45,919 nucleotides of DNA. Source: Acetobacteraceae bacterium B3987 (GTDB taxonomy: Bacteria; Pseudomonadota; Alphaproteobacteria; Acetobacterales; Acetobacteraceae). The notes beneath the pieces were generated by a model, which was not told the origin of the DNA, did no database searches, and worked only from the letters and a program-made list of their open reading frames with translations. Both the position numbers and the translations under genes were made by a program. This document shows, in pieces, positions 6,855-14,207 of this stretch; position 1 is the stretch's first letter, and every line of letters begins with the position of its first letter. The stretch is taken from the NCBI GenBank assembly GCA_026537415.1, contig JAFNMF010000024.1, forward strand, positions 1-45,919. Direction: 5' to 3'.

Positions 6855-7903
6855 GCCACACTCACCTCCCCGAACCTCTGGTGCCAGAAGAATGCGACCT
6901 GCGTGGCTATGAACACATGAAGCTCTTTGGGCACAAGCTGTTCAAGTCCACACTCTATACAAAGGGCCTGCGGAACCACCGGGCCTTCATCGCCTCCATC
7001 AAGCTGATGTGGGAAGCATGGCAGTCTCAGGTACCGGCAGGCTCCCTGCCCGATGATGACGATGAACTGGCCCTACTGGCTGATTTCGGCATTGATGTGG
7101 AAGGCTGGAAGGCCGCCAAGGAACTCGCTCTGCACGGCTGGATAAAATGCAGCGACGGGAGGCTTTACCATCCCCTGCTCGCTGAGGACGCCATCCATTC
7201 CTACGAAGGGCGCAGACGAGACAGGGAGCGTAAGCGTGCCCAGCGTGCCGCCAAAAAGCGGAAGGCGGATGGGGACATCCCTCATTTGTCCGAAAGATGT
7301 CCGCCGGACATCCGCTCTGAGAGTGAGAGGGAGAGAGAGATATACCAATCTAAAGATTGGCCCACGGCTACGCCGCAGGCACGGGGTTTTGCTTCTATTG
7401 CTGAAAATGACCGTGAGCCTCTGCCAGACGATGATGAGCCTGAGCCGGTACACACGCCACCCGCTAGGCCTGTCCCTTCACCCCATAGGTCCGTCTTCGC
7501 CCATCTCCCCCGTGTCGTGGCCCTGACAGGGCGGTCAGAGCGTGCCTGCCGGGGGCTATTGGGGTCGTGGCGCAAGAAACTGGGCGATGACGTTCCCCTG
7601 TTGGATAGCCTGCTGACCGAATGCGAACGTCAGGACGCAGCAGAGCCGGTAGCGTGGCTCGAACGTGCCATTAGCCGCACCACTGGCCAGCCCGTGGCAG
7701 AGAAGCACCTGAGCGACACTGAACGAATGGTGAACGATGCTCTGGGGCGTGCCCAGCGTGCCTGGTCCGCACTTTTCGAGGAGTGCCGTGATTTCGGATG
7801 GGTCAACCGTGTCTGGCCGGAGCGTGCCGCTGCGCTGGGCCTGCCGCCCTGTTCCGTCACCCGTGAGGCGTATGCAGCCCATTTTGCGGGAGAAGCCTCA
7901 TGA
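6851..7903 (+). CDS. DUF1376 replication-associated protein
   Basis: 350 residues. The N-terminal region (about 40-150: FIASIKLMWEAWQSQ, GSLPDDDDELALLADFGID, W....L..H.W....GRLYH, then YEGRRRDRERKRAQRAAKKRK) matches the DUF1376/YdaU layout common in phage replication modules. An acidic/proline-rich linker and a helical C-terminal domain (about 220-350) follow. Probably the origin-binding or helicase-recruiting protein, since no other replication initiator is present. That role is inferred from position. Confidence 0.7.
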   Translation: MSHTHLPEPLVPEECDLRGYEHMKLFGHKLFKSTLYTKGLRNHRAFIASIKLMWEAWQSQVPAGSLPDDDDELALLADFGIDVEGWKAAKELALHGWIKCSDGRLYHPLLAEDAIHSYEGRRRDRERKRAQRAAKKRKADGDIPHLSERCPPDIRSESEREREIYQSKDWPTATPQARGFASIAENDREPLPDDDEPEPVHTPPARPVPSPHRSVFAHLPRVVALTGRSERACRGLLGSWRKKLGDDVPLLDSLLTECERQDAAEPVAWLERAISRTTGQPVAEKHLSDTERMVNDALGRAQRAWSALFEECRDFGWVNRVWPERAAALGLPPCSVTREAYAAHFAGEAS

Positions 7904-8151
7904 CGCCAGTGCAGCAAGAAAGGCTCCAGAAGGCTGTGAGCATTTGGATCAAGGCACGCCAGAAGTCTCTGGGCATCACCAGCGGCCAGTTGGCAGAGCT
8001 AGTGGGCAGGAGAGCAAGTACGGTTCAGTCATACCTCAGCGGGAAGTTGTCCGTTCCATTCGATGTAATCCTTACCCTCGCTTACGAGGACGACTGCACG
8101 GTCGAGAAAACACAGGAGCTATTCGCTGCCTATGCGAATATCAGGGCTTAG
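7900..8151 (+). CDS. XRE-type HTH protein
   Basis: 83 residues consisting of an HTH unit (SLGITSGQLAELVGRRASTVQSYLSG, about 24-49) and a short helical tail. ATGA-coupled to the DUF1376 gene, so it is probably made with it. Small XRE proteins here act as middle-gene regulators or replication accessory factors. No further evidence. Confidence 0.7.
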   Translation: MTPVQQERLQKAVSIWIKARQKSLGITSGQLAELVGRRASTVQSYLSGKLSVPFDVILTLAYEDDCTVEKTQELFAAYANIRA

Positions 8152-8255
8152 AAGAAAAAGCCGCCTGGCGGGGAAATCCGGGCGGCCTTGGTCTGAGTGC
8201 CGGTCTTGTCTGTCAGGAATGGGGATTTTTGTAGCACAACAAGGCGGGCAGTACA

Positions 8256-8876
8256 ATGAGACCGACAAAAGAACGCATGAACAAGCCAGACTGGGAACAG
8301 GTTGGGAAGAAACGCCGCCGCTCGGACACTCTGGCAGCATTACAACCAAAGGTTGGCGATGACGTGATTGCAGAGGCACACCGCTGGATTGCGGACTGGG
8401 AACTCGCCGTGAATGGCTATTGCGATGAGATGAAGAACAGCGGCAGCCCGGCGATCCCGGGGAATGTCTTCACCTTCAACGTCCTACGGGGGCAGAAGTG
8501 GCTACCCATAAGAGCGTTCTGCCGTCACGCCGGGCAGGAAACACATATGCTGCTGGTCCAGATGCTGGCTCATGGCTGGTCATTCTCCAGTATCGGGCGG
8601 TCACACTGGCCGGAGCTGAGTGAGAACAGAGCAAGAAACCGGGCATCTGAAGCCTGCGAGGCGGCCCTTCTGGCTCTGCATGACTTCTGGTGCCAGCAAC
8701 GCAAGACAGAAGCCGGACGGGCCATACAGGCGGCCCGTTGCTTCAGGGCGTACCCTTCTCTCCCTGTGCTGTGTAAAGAGTTTGGTCTAGCACGACCCGG
8801 TATGAGGAAACTGATTGATCGGGGAGAGAAAATGCTCAATCGCCCCCGGCATGGATTGACAGCCATAGGCGGATAA
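8256..8876 (+). CDS. Hypothetical protein, candidate late-gene activator
   Basis: 206 residues, not matched to a family. The C-terminal half has helix-turn-helix-like stretches (WSFSSIGRSHWPELSENRA and SLPVLCKEFGLARPGMRKLI). It sits between early genes and the packaging genes, immediately before a strong terminator (8902-8937), which is where phage late antiterminators or activators lie. That role is inference from position. The start at 8256 has no strong ribosome-binding site, and an in-frame ATG at 8277 is possible. Confidence 0.5.
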   Translation: MRPTKERMNKPDWEQVGKKRRRSDTLAALQPKVGDDVIAEAHRWIADWELAVNGYCDEMKNSGSPAIPGNVFTFNVLRGQKWLPIRAFCRHAGQETHMLLVQMLAHGWSFSSIGRSHWPELSENRARNRASEACEAALLALHDFWCQQRKTEAGRAIQAARCFRAYPSLPVLCKEFGLARPGMRKLIDRGEKMLNRPRHGLTAIGG

Positions 8877-8901
8877 CTGTAAAAAATTGGCATGATCGTT
8901 A

Positions 8902-8937
8902 GCCGTGTGCCCAGTTGGGTTGCACGGCTTTTTTATT
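8902..8937 (+). terminator. Rho-independent terminator between early and late genes
   Basis: GCCGTG (8902-8907) and CACGGC (8923-8928) flank a loop with a second CCCA/TGGG pairing, followed by TTTTTTATT. The TTTTTTATTG tail is the same as in the recurrent terminator module seen elsewhere in this genome. It is a candidate control point for late antitermination. Confidence 0.85.
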
Positions 8938-8975
8938 GGCTCTTTTCTGCCAATCAGCACAATTCAGGACATGCC

Positions 8976-9365
8976 ATGCGCCGCCCCTTCCCTCATTCCG
9001 CAACCCGGATTGAGCGGGGCTGTATTGTGTCCACCCGGTCCGGTCTGGGCATTGTAGTACGGCGGCGGGGCAAACGAGCCGTGTTGGTGCGTATCGTGAA
9101 GGGGCCGTTGCCTAGACATCGGGCAGACATCCATCCCTCATGGCTAGGTACGCTCCGAATGAAGCTGAGGCATGGTGATGTTGTGCGCTGTGTGCCCAGC
9201 GTGATGAATGTTCACCGCCTGCACCCCATGCGGGCCACAGCTCCTGTCACCCTCATGCAACGCATCGACAAGGCCGTAGCCCGTGAGCTGGCCATCCGGC
9301 AGGATGAAGATGCCAGCCGCCAACGGCCCGGAGGTCCGGCCATACCGCATCATCGATATGGTTAG
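8976..9365 (+). CDS. Hypothetical basic protein
   Basis: 129 residues from ATG 8976 (CAGGAC just upstream). A second ATG lies at 8971 in another frame, and the longer reading would run through the terminator. Rich in Arg and His with a beta-like core (GCIVSTRSGLGIVVRRRGKR), possibly nucleic-acid binding. No family recognised. First gene of the packaging region. Confidence 0.55.
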   Translation: MRRPFPHSATRIERGCIVSTRSGLGIVVRRRGKRAVLVRIVKGPLPRHRADIHPSWLGTLRMKLRHGDVVRCVPSVMNVHRLHPMRATAPVTLMQRIDKAVARELAIRQDEDASRQRPGGPAIPHHRYG

Positions 9366-9528
9366 GGCCGTCTTCCGCTGGGCCTTCTATCTCTGGCGAT
9401 CACGTCACAACTGCACGAATGAGGGTCATGTCATCCTACCGCAGGGCCGATGTGCGGTCTGTGGCGTCATCCCCGCCGTACTGGAGCCGCCCAGTGCAGA
9501 AGCCATCAAAGCGCACGCTCTAAAGTAG
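9310..9528 (+). CDS. Small zinc-finger-like protein
   Basis: 72 residues from ATG 9310 (AGGATGAAG precedes it; 9304 is an alternative), overlapping the previous gene by 56 bases. Contains C....H then CAVCG (NCTNEGHVILPQGRCAVCG), a plausible zinc-binding arrangement near the terminase genes. HNH endonucleases often occupy this slot, but no HNH motif is present. Confidence 0.5.
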   Translation: MPAANGPEVRPYRIIDMVRAVFRWAFYLWRSRHNCTNEGHVILPQGRCAVCGVIPAVLEPPSAEAIKAHALK

Positions 9529-9553
9529 ACGCAAATAGAGAAAGGATTACATC

Positions 9554-9940
9554 GTGACAGGGAGGAAGACGCCCGGTTCCGAGCCGAAGAAGGGCACTTC
9601 CACGAAGACCACGACCAGACGGAAGGCCAAGGTACCCGGCTCCGGCCGGAAGAAAGGCACCCCCAACAAAGCCACAGCCGAGATAAAAGAGCTGGCCCGT
9701 GAGCATGGTCCAGCGGCCATCAAGGCACTCGCCCAACTGCTCATGTCGGCAGACAGCGACACAGCCCGCATTGCCGCCGCCAAGGAGCTGCTGGACCGTG
9801 GGTACGGCAAGGCCACCGCCACGCAGGAGATTTCCGGCCCCGGGGGCACGCCTCTGCAAGGCCCCGTGCTGGTGATGGAGACCGTCCCGAGAGGCAGCAA
9901 GGATGACACAGCAGCAAAGGACGCCAGTAAAGATACCTGA
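9554..9940 (+). CDS. Terminase small subunit-like protein
   Basis: 128 residues from GTG 9554 (AAAGGA upstream). Two tandem Lys/Arg-rich segments, the second reading PGSGRKKGTPNKATAEIKEL, the DNA-binding signature seen at the start of many phage small terminase or DUF5681-type proteins. A short helical region (AAIKALAQLLMS...AAKELLDRGYGKA) follows. Overlaps the large subunit by 38 bases. DNA recognition for packaging is inferred from motif plus position. Confidence 0.75.
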   Translation: MTGRKTPGSEPKKGTSTKTTTRRKAKVPGSGRKKGTPNKATAEIKELAREHGPAAIKALAQLLMSADSDTARIAAAKELLDRGYGKATATQEISGPGGTPLQGPVLVMETVPRGSKDDTAAKDASKDT

Positions 9941-11189
9941 AGCCTTCGGCAACTTCGCCCAGCCCTACCGCTACCGGATGTATTATGGTGGCCGTGGGTC
10001 GGGCAAAAGCTGGACGGTTGCCCGTGTGCTGGTCTGTCTGGCCGCCACACGGAAGCTGCGCATCCTCTGCTGCCGTGAGTTCCAGAACAGCATCGCTGAC
10101 AGCGTGATGAAGCTGCTGGCCGAACAGATCAACGATTTGGGGCTGAGCCGCTATTTCACGGTGCTGGAAACAACCGTCCGAGCGCATAATGGCAGCGAGT
10201 TCCTGTTCAAGGGGCTAGCCCGGAACAGCCAGTCAATCAAATCCACCGAGGGCGTGGACATTGCCTGGGTAGAGGAAGGCCAGACCATCAGCCAGAATTC
10301 AATCGACCTTCTGCTGCCCACCATCCGCAAGCCCGGCTCCGAGATATGGTTTACCTGGAACCCGCTGGAAGAAGGCGCACCGATTGAGGTGCTGCGTGAC
10401 ACGCTTCTGGGGTCCGACAATGCTTTCATCCGGCAGGTCAACTGGTCAGACAATCCGTGGTTTCCAGCCGTCCTGAATGAAGAACGGCTCCGCTGCCTGA
10501 ATCACGACCCGGGGAACTACAAACACATCTGGGAGGGCGACTATCGCCGCTACGGAGACGCTTTCTTCAACCTCTCCAATGCGCTGCTGGATGACGCCCC
10601 CCTGCCCCTGCCTGCCGCCTGTGACTGCGTCTATGCCGTCATGGATACGACCCTGAAGGGCGGTCAGGGCAATGACGGTACAGGCGTGGCCTATTTCGCT
10701 CTGGACAGGTTCAACCGTACCAGCCCGCTGATGGTGCTGGACTGGGAGCTGGTCGAGGTGGAAGGTGCCCTGCTGGAAGACTGGACACCGACCGTCACGG
10801 CTCGTCTGGAAGAACTGGCACGCCTCACCGGCGCACGACATGGCTCCATCGGGCTGCATATCGAGGACAAGGCGGCAGGCAGCGTCATCATTCCCCAGCT
10901 CCAGCGGCGGGGCATGAATGTCCATGCCATCGACAGCAAACTGACCAGCATGGGCAAGGACCAGCGGGCACTGGATGTCTCCACGCCCGTACAGCAGGGC
11001 CTCATCAAGATTGCGGAACCTGCCTTCAGCAAGACCAACATCTTCCGGGGGCAGAGCAAAAACCACTTTCTGTCTCAGGTCTTCGGCTTCCGGCTGAATG
11101 ACAAGGACGCCCTGCGCCGGGCGGACGACCTGCTGGACTGCTTCTGTTACGGCATCGCCGTGGGGCTGGGCGACAACATGGGAGGATGA
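9903..11189 (+). CDS. terL: Terminase large subunit (PBSX family)
   Basis: 428-residue packaging motor. The ATPase domain has Walker A GGRGSGKS (29-36) and Walker B with the catalytic glutamate in VDIAWVEEGQ (118-127). The C-terminal RNase H-like nuclease domain has acidic positions in YAVMDTTLKGG, HIEDKAAGS and RRADDLLDCF. Full length for the PBSX-type family. The segment encoding DALRRADDLL (11104-11135) resembles one CRISPR spacer of array C. Confidence 0.95.
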   Translation: MTQQQRTPVKIPEAFGNFAQPYRYRMYYGGRGSGKSWTVARVLVCLAATRKLRILCCREFQNSIADSVMKLLAEQINDLGLSRYFTVLETTVRAHNGSEFLFKGLARNSQSIKSTEGVDIAWVEEGQTISQNSIDLLLPTIRKPGSEIWFTWNPLEEGAPIEVLRDTLLGSDNAFIRQVNWSDNPWFPAVLNEERLRCLNHDPGNYKHIWEGDYRRYGDAFFNLSNALLDDAPLPLPAACDCVYAVMDTTLKGGQGNDGTGVAYFALDRFNRTSPLMVLDWELVEVEGALLEDWTPTVTARLEELARLTGARHGSIGLHIEDKAAGSVIIPQLQRRGMNVHAIDSKLTSMGKDQRALDVSTPVQQGLIKIAEPAFSKTNIFRGQSKNHFLSQVFGFRLNDKDALRRADDLLDCFCYGIAVGLGDNMGG

Positions 11190-11192
11190 CCA

Positions 11193-12602
11193 ATGGCAAC
11201 CGATGGCGATTATGGCCGCAACGCCCTGTGGAAGGCCATGATGGGCGAGGACATCCTCCCCGGCCATGCCCCCGGCTATGAGCTGTGCAAGCTGATCTAC
11301 ACCTCCCACCCGCTGGGAGCGAAGATTGCCGGGATGCCGGTGGACATGGCCCTGGGGGAAGCAAGAGAGATCCGTGTGGATGCAGCACCGGACGATGAGC
11401 CGGCCAGAGAGTTCCTGCGCCACTGGGAGTATAATGGCTGCGATGAGGTCATCGCCCAGCTTGGCACCAAGGCCCGGGTCTATGGCTTGTCGGCTTTGAT
11501 CTTCGGAGCGGTGGACCCGGCAACAGGTGACCCCATCCCGACCGACCAGCCCCTGCCACTGGAGCGGCTGCATCAACTGGACATCTACTTCAATGTCGTG
11601 GACCCGCTCAACGCTGCCGGGTCGCTGGTGATGGAGCAGAACCCCAACAGCCCAGACTTTCTCAAGCCACCCTCTGCCGTCACGGTGGGCGGACGTACCT
11701 ACTGCAAGGGCCGGTTTGTGGTCCTCCAGAATGAAGGGCCAGAATATCTGGACTATGAAGGCTCGACCTATGGCTATTCTGGCCGGTCATCCTTCCGCCG
11801 GTGCATCTATCCCCTGCGCTCCTATCTGGAGACACAGGTCGCCAACAATCAGGTGGCGCACAAGGCCGGGGTACTGATCGCCAAAATCAAGCAGGCCAGC
11901 AGCACCGCCAACCGGATGATGCAGGTCTTTTCCACCCTCAAGGCGGAACGGCTGAAGATCAGCGGCAACGAGAACGTCATCACGATCGACAAGGATGAGG
12001 ACATTTCATCCCTGAACCTGCTGAATGTGGATGGCTCCCTCTCCGGCGTCCGGCAGTCCATCATCGAGGACATCGCCGCCGCTGCCACCATGCCTGCCCA
12101 GATACTCAAGAGCCAGACACTGGCGCAGGGATTTGGTGAGGGCACGGAAGATGCGAAGCAGATTGCCCAGTATATCGCAGGCCGCCGCCGGTGGCTCCGC
12201 TCCGCCTATGGCTTCTGCGATACGGTGACGATGCGCCGGGCATGGAACCCTGGCTTCATCCGGGCCATGCGGGAGAAGCACCCGGAGGAATATGGCGAGA
12301 AATCGGACGAGACCATCTTCCGGGAGTGGCGGGATTCATTCACGGCCCGCTGGCCTTCTGAGACTGAAGATGCAGAAGCCTTCGAGACCACTGAGAAAAA
12401 GTACCGCATCATTCTGGACACGGCCCGCCTGCTCTATCCCATGGTCCAGAACAGCCCGGACGGCATGGCCTCCCTGCTGGAGTTCGTCCAGACGAACATC
12501 AACAACACCGGCAGCGACCTGTTCACTGGAGAGCTGGACATAGACACGGATTCAGTGAGAGCCGTACCGCCCGGCGATCTTGCCTCTTCCGCTCCACAGT
12601 GA
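11193..12602 (+). CDS. Portal protein (DUF1073-type)
   Basis: 469 residues. The start (GDYGRNALWKAMMGED...LIYTSHPLGAKIAGMPVDMAL) and the core (SSFRRCIYPLRSYLETQVANNQVAHKAGVLIAKIKQ; MPAQILKSQTLAQGFGEGTEDAKQ) are typical of phage portals with the DUF1073 fold. It forms the dodecameric DNA channel and follows terL directly. CRISPR locus A begins 25 bases after its stop codon. Confidence 0.92.
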   Translation: MATDGDYGRNALWKAMMGEDILPGHAPGYELCKLIYTSHPLGAKIAGMPVDMALGEAREIRVDAAPDDEPAREFLRHWEYNGCDEVIAQLGTKARVYGLSALIFGAVDPATGDPIPTDQPLPLERLHQLDIYFNVVDPLNAAGSLVMEQNPNSPDFLKPPSAVTVGGRTYCKGRFVVLQNEGPEYLDYEGSTYGYSGRSSFRRCIYPLRSYLETQVANNQVAHKAGVLIAKIKQASSTANRMMQVFSTLKAERLKISGNENVITIDKDEDISSLNLLNVDGSLSGVRQSIIEDIAAAATMPAQILKSQTLAQGFGEGTEDAKQIAQYIAGRRRWLRSAYGFCDTVTMRRAWNPGFIRAMREKHPEEYGEKSDETIFREWRDSFTARWPSETEDAEAFETTEKKYRIILDTARLLYPMVQNSPDGMASLLEFVQTNINNTGSDLFTGELDIDTDSVRAVPPGDLASSAPQ

Positions 12603-12627
12603 GCGGAAACAGGACTAGAGTGAAAGA
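12603..12627 (+). promoter_or_regulatory. CRISPR leader of locus A
   Basis: GGAAACAGGACTAGAGTGAA ends immediately before the first repeat. Nearly the same sequence precedes arrays B (23662-23686) and C (26510-26534), which is strong evidence for a conserved leader. No consensus -35 is visible. Confidence 0.75.
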
Positions 12628-12717
12628 GTGTTCCCCGCCCGTGCGGGGATGGCCCGGAACGCTTGGCTAGCTTAGCACTTTCCTCAAGGTGTTCCCCGCC
12701 CATGCGGGGATTGGGGC
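12628..12717 (+). CRISPR. CRISPR locus A: two type I-E repeats, one spacer
   Basis: Repeat 1 (12628-12656, 29 bases) starts GTGTTCCCCGCC and has stem CCCCGC/GCGGGG. The spacer is exactly 32 bases (12657-12688). Repeat 2 (12689-12717) has a degenerate 3' end (ATTGGGGC), as expected of the leader-distal terminal repeat. Repeat plus spacer is 61 bases, the type I-E period. Read on the minus strand the spacer encodes LEESAKLAKRS, close to IEESAKASGRS of the Arc-like protein at 21880-22311. No cas genes are in the window. Confidence 0.9.
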
Positions 12718-12737
12718 ACCTTAGCGGGTGCTTTTTT
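12715..12737 (+). terminator. Array-trailer terminator of locus A
   Basis: GCACC (12716-12720) - TTAGCG - GGTGC (12727-12731) followed by six T residues. The same hairpin follows arrays B and D. Confidence 0.85.
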
Positions 12738-12760
12738 ACGAAGAACACAAATTTATTATT

Positions 12761-12787
12761 GTATTATAAACGCAATTTGCGTATAAA
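12761..12787 (+). promoter_or_regulatory. Palindrome in a likely cassette promoter
   Basis: ACGCAA-T-TTGCGT (12770-12782) is a perfect 6-1-6 palindrome flanked by AT-rich TATTATAAA and TATAAAA sequences. It resembles a small operator/promoter for the downstream small genes and differs from the repressor operators. Confidence 0.45.
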
Positions 12788-12830
12788 AGACTTGTCGAGG
12801 CAATCAAGCCCGACAAAAAGGAGGTTGCTT

Positions 12831-12956
12831 ATGAGCAAATCCCCCAAGCGTGAGGAAATAGTCTTCTGGCTTGTCGTAATACAAACAGTCTGTACCGTTG
12901 CCGCAACGGCCAAAGACCTTGGTTACTGGCTGGCCAACCTGATTAAATCCCACTAA
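12831..12956 (+). CDS. Small membrane protein (41 aa)
   Basis: A strong AAGGAGG precedes the ATG at 12831. The protein has a charged N terminus (MSKSPKREE) and one hydrophobic segment (IVFWLVVIQTVCTVAA). No known family. It lies between CRISPR locus A and a further small membrane protein, all within a short cassette bounded by terminators at 12715 and 13345. Confidence 0.65.
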   Translation: MSKSPKREEIVFWLVVIQTVCTVAATAKDLGYWLANLIKSH

Positions 12957-12960
12957 CGGT

Positions 12961-12984
12961 ATGAGGGGGATCCGTCCCCCTCAT
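12961..12984 (+). other. Perfect hairpin between the two small membrane genes
   Basis: ATGAGGGGGA pairs with TCCCCCTCAT across a four-base loop (TCCG), immediately after the upstream stop codon. No T-run follows, so it is probably an mRNA-stabilising or attenuating hairpin. Confidence 0.6.
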
Positions 12985-13011
12985 ATCACCGCCACCATGA
13001 GGGAGGACACT

Positions 13012-13113
13012 ATGGAATGGCTTCTTGAGCGGCCACGGCTCATCTGGGTTGGTCTGGCATTGGTTGCCCTGGTGGCTTTCGCCTACGGGCTGATAAAAGG
13101 TCTATATTTCTAA
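13012..13113 (+). CDS. Very small membrane protein (33 aa)
   Basis: ATG at 13012 with GGGAGGA directly upstream; stop TAA at 13111-13113. The 33-residue product (MEWLLERPRLIWVGLALVAL...) is a single transmembrane helix with a basic start and a short KGLYF tail. The TAA runs into the AAGGAGG ribosome-binding site of the next gene, indicating an operon of three small genes. No family recognised. Confidence 0.6.
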   Translation: MEWLLERPRLIWVGLALVALVAFAYGLIKGLYF

Positions 13114-13123
13114 GGAGGCAATC

Positions 13124-13339
13124 ATGACACCGACCCGTTTTCGGGAATGCCTGGACACGTTCCATTGGACACAGCGAGGCTTCGCCCGCATTGTCGGGCG
13201 TGGCGAAGGCACCGTCAGGCAATGGGCACGAGGGGCCGTTTCCATCCCCCATAATGTCGCCCAGTGGCTGGAAAACGTCACGACATACATGGAAACTAAC
13301 AGGCCACCTGAACGACAGACACACGCTGACAAGCAGTGA
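13124..13339 (+). CDS. Small HTH protein
   Basis: 71 residues. FRECLDTFHWTQRGFARIVGRGEGTVRQWARG is a compact XRE/YdaS-like helix-turn-helix of a type common in acetic acid bacteria and other Alphaproteobacteria. Strong AAGGAGG six bases upstream. Third gene of the accessory cassette. It may control the palindrome at 12770-12782. Confidence 0.7.
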   Translation: MTPTRFRECLDTFHWTQRGFARIVGRGEGTVRQWARGAVSIPHNVAQWLENVTTYMETNRPPERQTHADKQ

Positions 13340-13344
13340 CTACG

Positions 13345-13373
13345 AACCCTCCCCTCACCGGGAGGGTTTTTTA
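13345..13373 (+). terminator. Recurrent terminator module, copy 1
   Basis: AACCCTCCC (13345-13353) and GGGAGGGTT (13360-13368) followed by TTTTTTATTGCCC, then the start of the next gene within 20 bases. Near-identical modules occur at 20740, 24725, 35284, 37858 and (variant) 38326. Confidence 0.88.
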
Positions 13374-13391
13374 TTGCCCGGAGTCTCCCCC

Positions 13392-14198
13392 ATGCCGCCC
13401 CGTCCCTCCTTCCAGCAGATTCTGACGGAGGCGGTGGCGGACCTGCGGGCGCATGGGTATGACAGCAAGGCCCGTCTTCAGAAATGGGTGCGTGCCCTGC
13501 GCCGGGCGGCAGAGGCCGCCACAGGCTCGCCGCAGCTTCTGGAAAGCGAGATAAGCCGCACCCTCCGCAAGGCGTACTCACAGCAGGTCACAGGTGGGGT
13601 TCTGGCACGGCGGCAAGGCATCCCCGCCTATACCGTCAAGAAGCTATCGCCCGCTCTCCAGAGGGAACTGTCCCGCCGGATACAAGCTTCCGCCGACCTT
13701 ATCACCCTGAACCGCACACAGGCGATTGAACGCACCCTGCAACGCTTTTCCGGCTGGGCCACGGCACAGAACCCCGGACGGGTGACGCCGGAGAAAGTAC
13801 GGGAGATCAAGGCGGACATCGCCAAACCCGTACGGTCCCAGCCTTTCGAGAAGCGGCGTGTCATCATCGACCAGACAGCCAAACTCAACTCGAACATCAA
13901 TTACCTTGTGGCCTCGGACAACAAAGCCATCGCCGTAGTCTGGGACGCCAACGCCGGGCGGCCAAACTACAACCACCGCAAGGAACATCTGGCCCGGGAT
14001 GGGAAAATCTACGTCCTCCGGGATGGCTGGGCCTACAGGCAAGGCCTCATCACCAGAGGGGCCGGGATTTACGAGGACATGGACAGCTTTGGAGAGCTGC
14101 CCTTCTGCTCCTGCCGGGGCCGCTACCTCTACCACCTCGACCAGCTGCCCGACGACATGCTGACAGAGAAAGCCCGCAAAGCGTTGGCCAAACCATAG
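13392..14198 (+). CDS. Head morphogenesis protein (MuF/gp7-like)
   Basis: 268 residues from ATG 13392; longer in-frame readings run through the terminator. The C-terminal domain (YNHRKEHLARDGKIYVLRDG ... LPFCSCRGRYLYHLDQLP) carries the His and paired-Cys features of the phage head morphogenesis (Mu gpF / SPP1 gp7) family, minor capsid proteins near the portal. Its position after portal fits. The following gene carries the toxin-like domains often fused to MuF proteins. Confidence 0.82.
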   Translation: MPPRPSFQQILTEAVADLRAHGYDSKARLQKWVRALRRAAEAATGSPQLLESEISRTLRKAYSQQVTGGVLARRQGIPAYTVKKLSPALQRELSRRIQASADLITLNRTQAIERTLQRFSGWATAQNPGRVTPEKVREIKADIAKPVRSQPFEKRRVIIDQTAKLNSNINYLVASDNKAIAVVWDANAGRPNYNHRKEHLARDGKIYVLRDGWAYRQGLITRGAGIYEDMDSFGELPFCSCRGRYLYHLDQLPDDMLTEKARKALAKP

Positions 14199-14207
14199 GA
14201 AATCACC

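Noticed and set aside
8163-8196. GCCGCC...GGGCGGCC inverted repeat after the XRE gene
   Set aside because: No T-run and an imperfect loop; not enough to call a terminator.
10446-11576. 376-residue open frame on the minus strand under terL and portal
   Set aside because: Antisense shadow of well-identified genes.
11765-11796. Possible match of spacer B1 to portal codons
   Set aside because: Shared 11-base run only, with the rest unrelated and codon phase not consistent.
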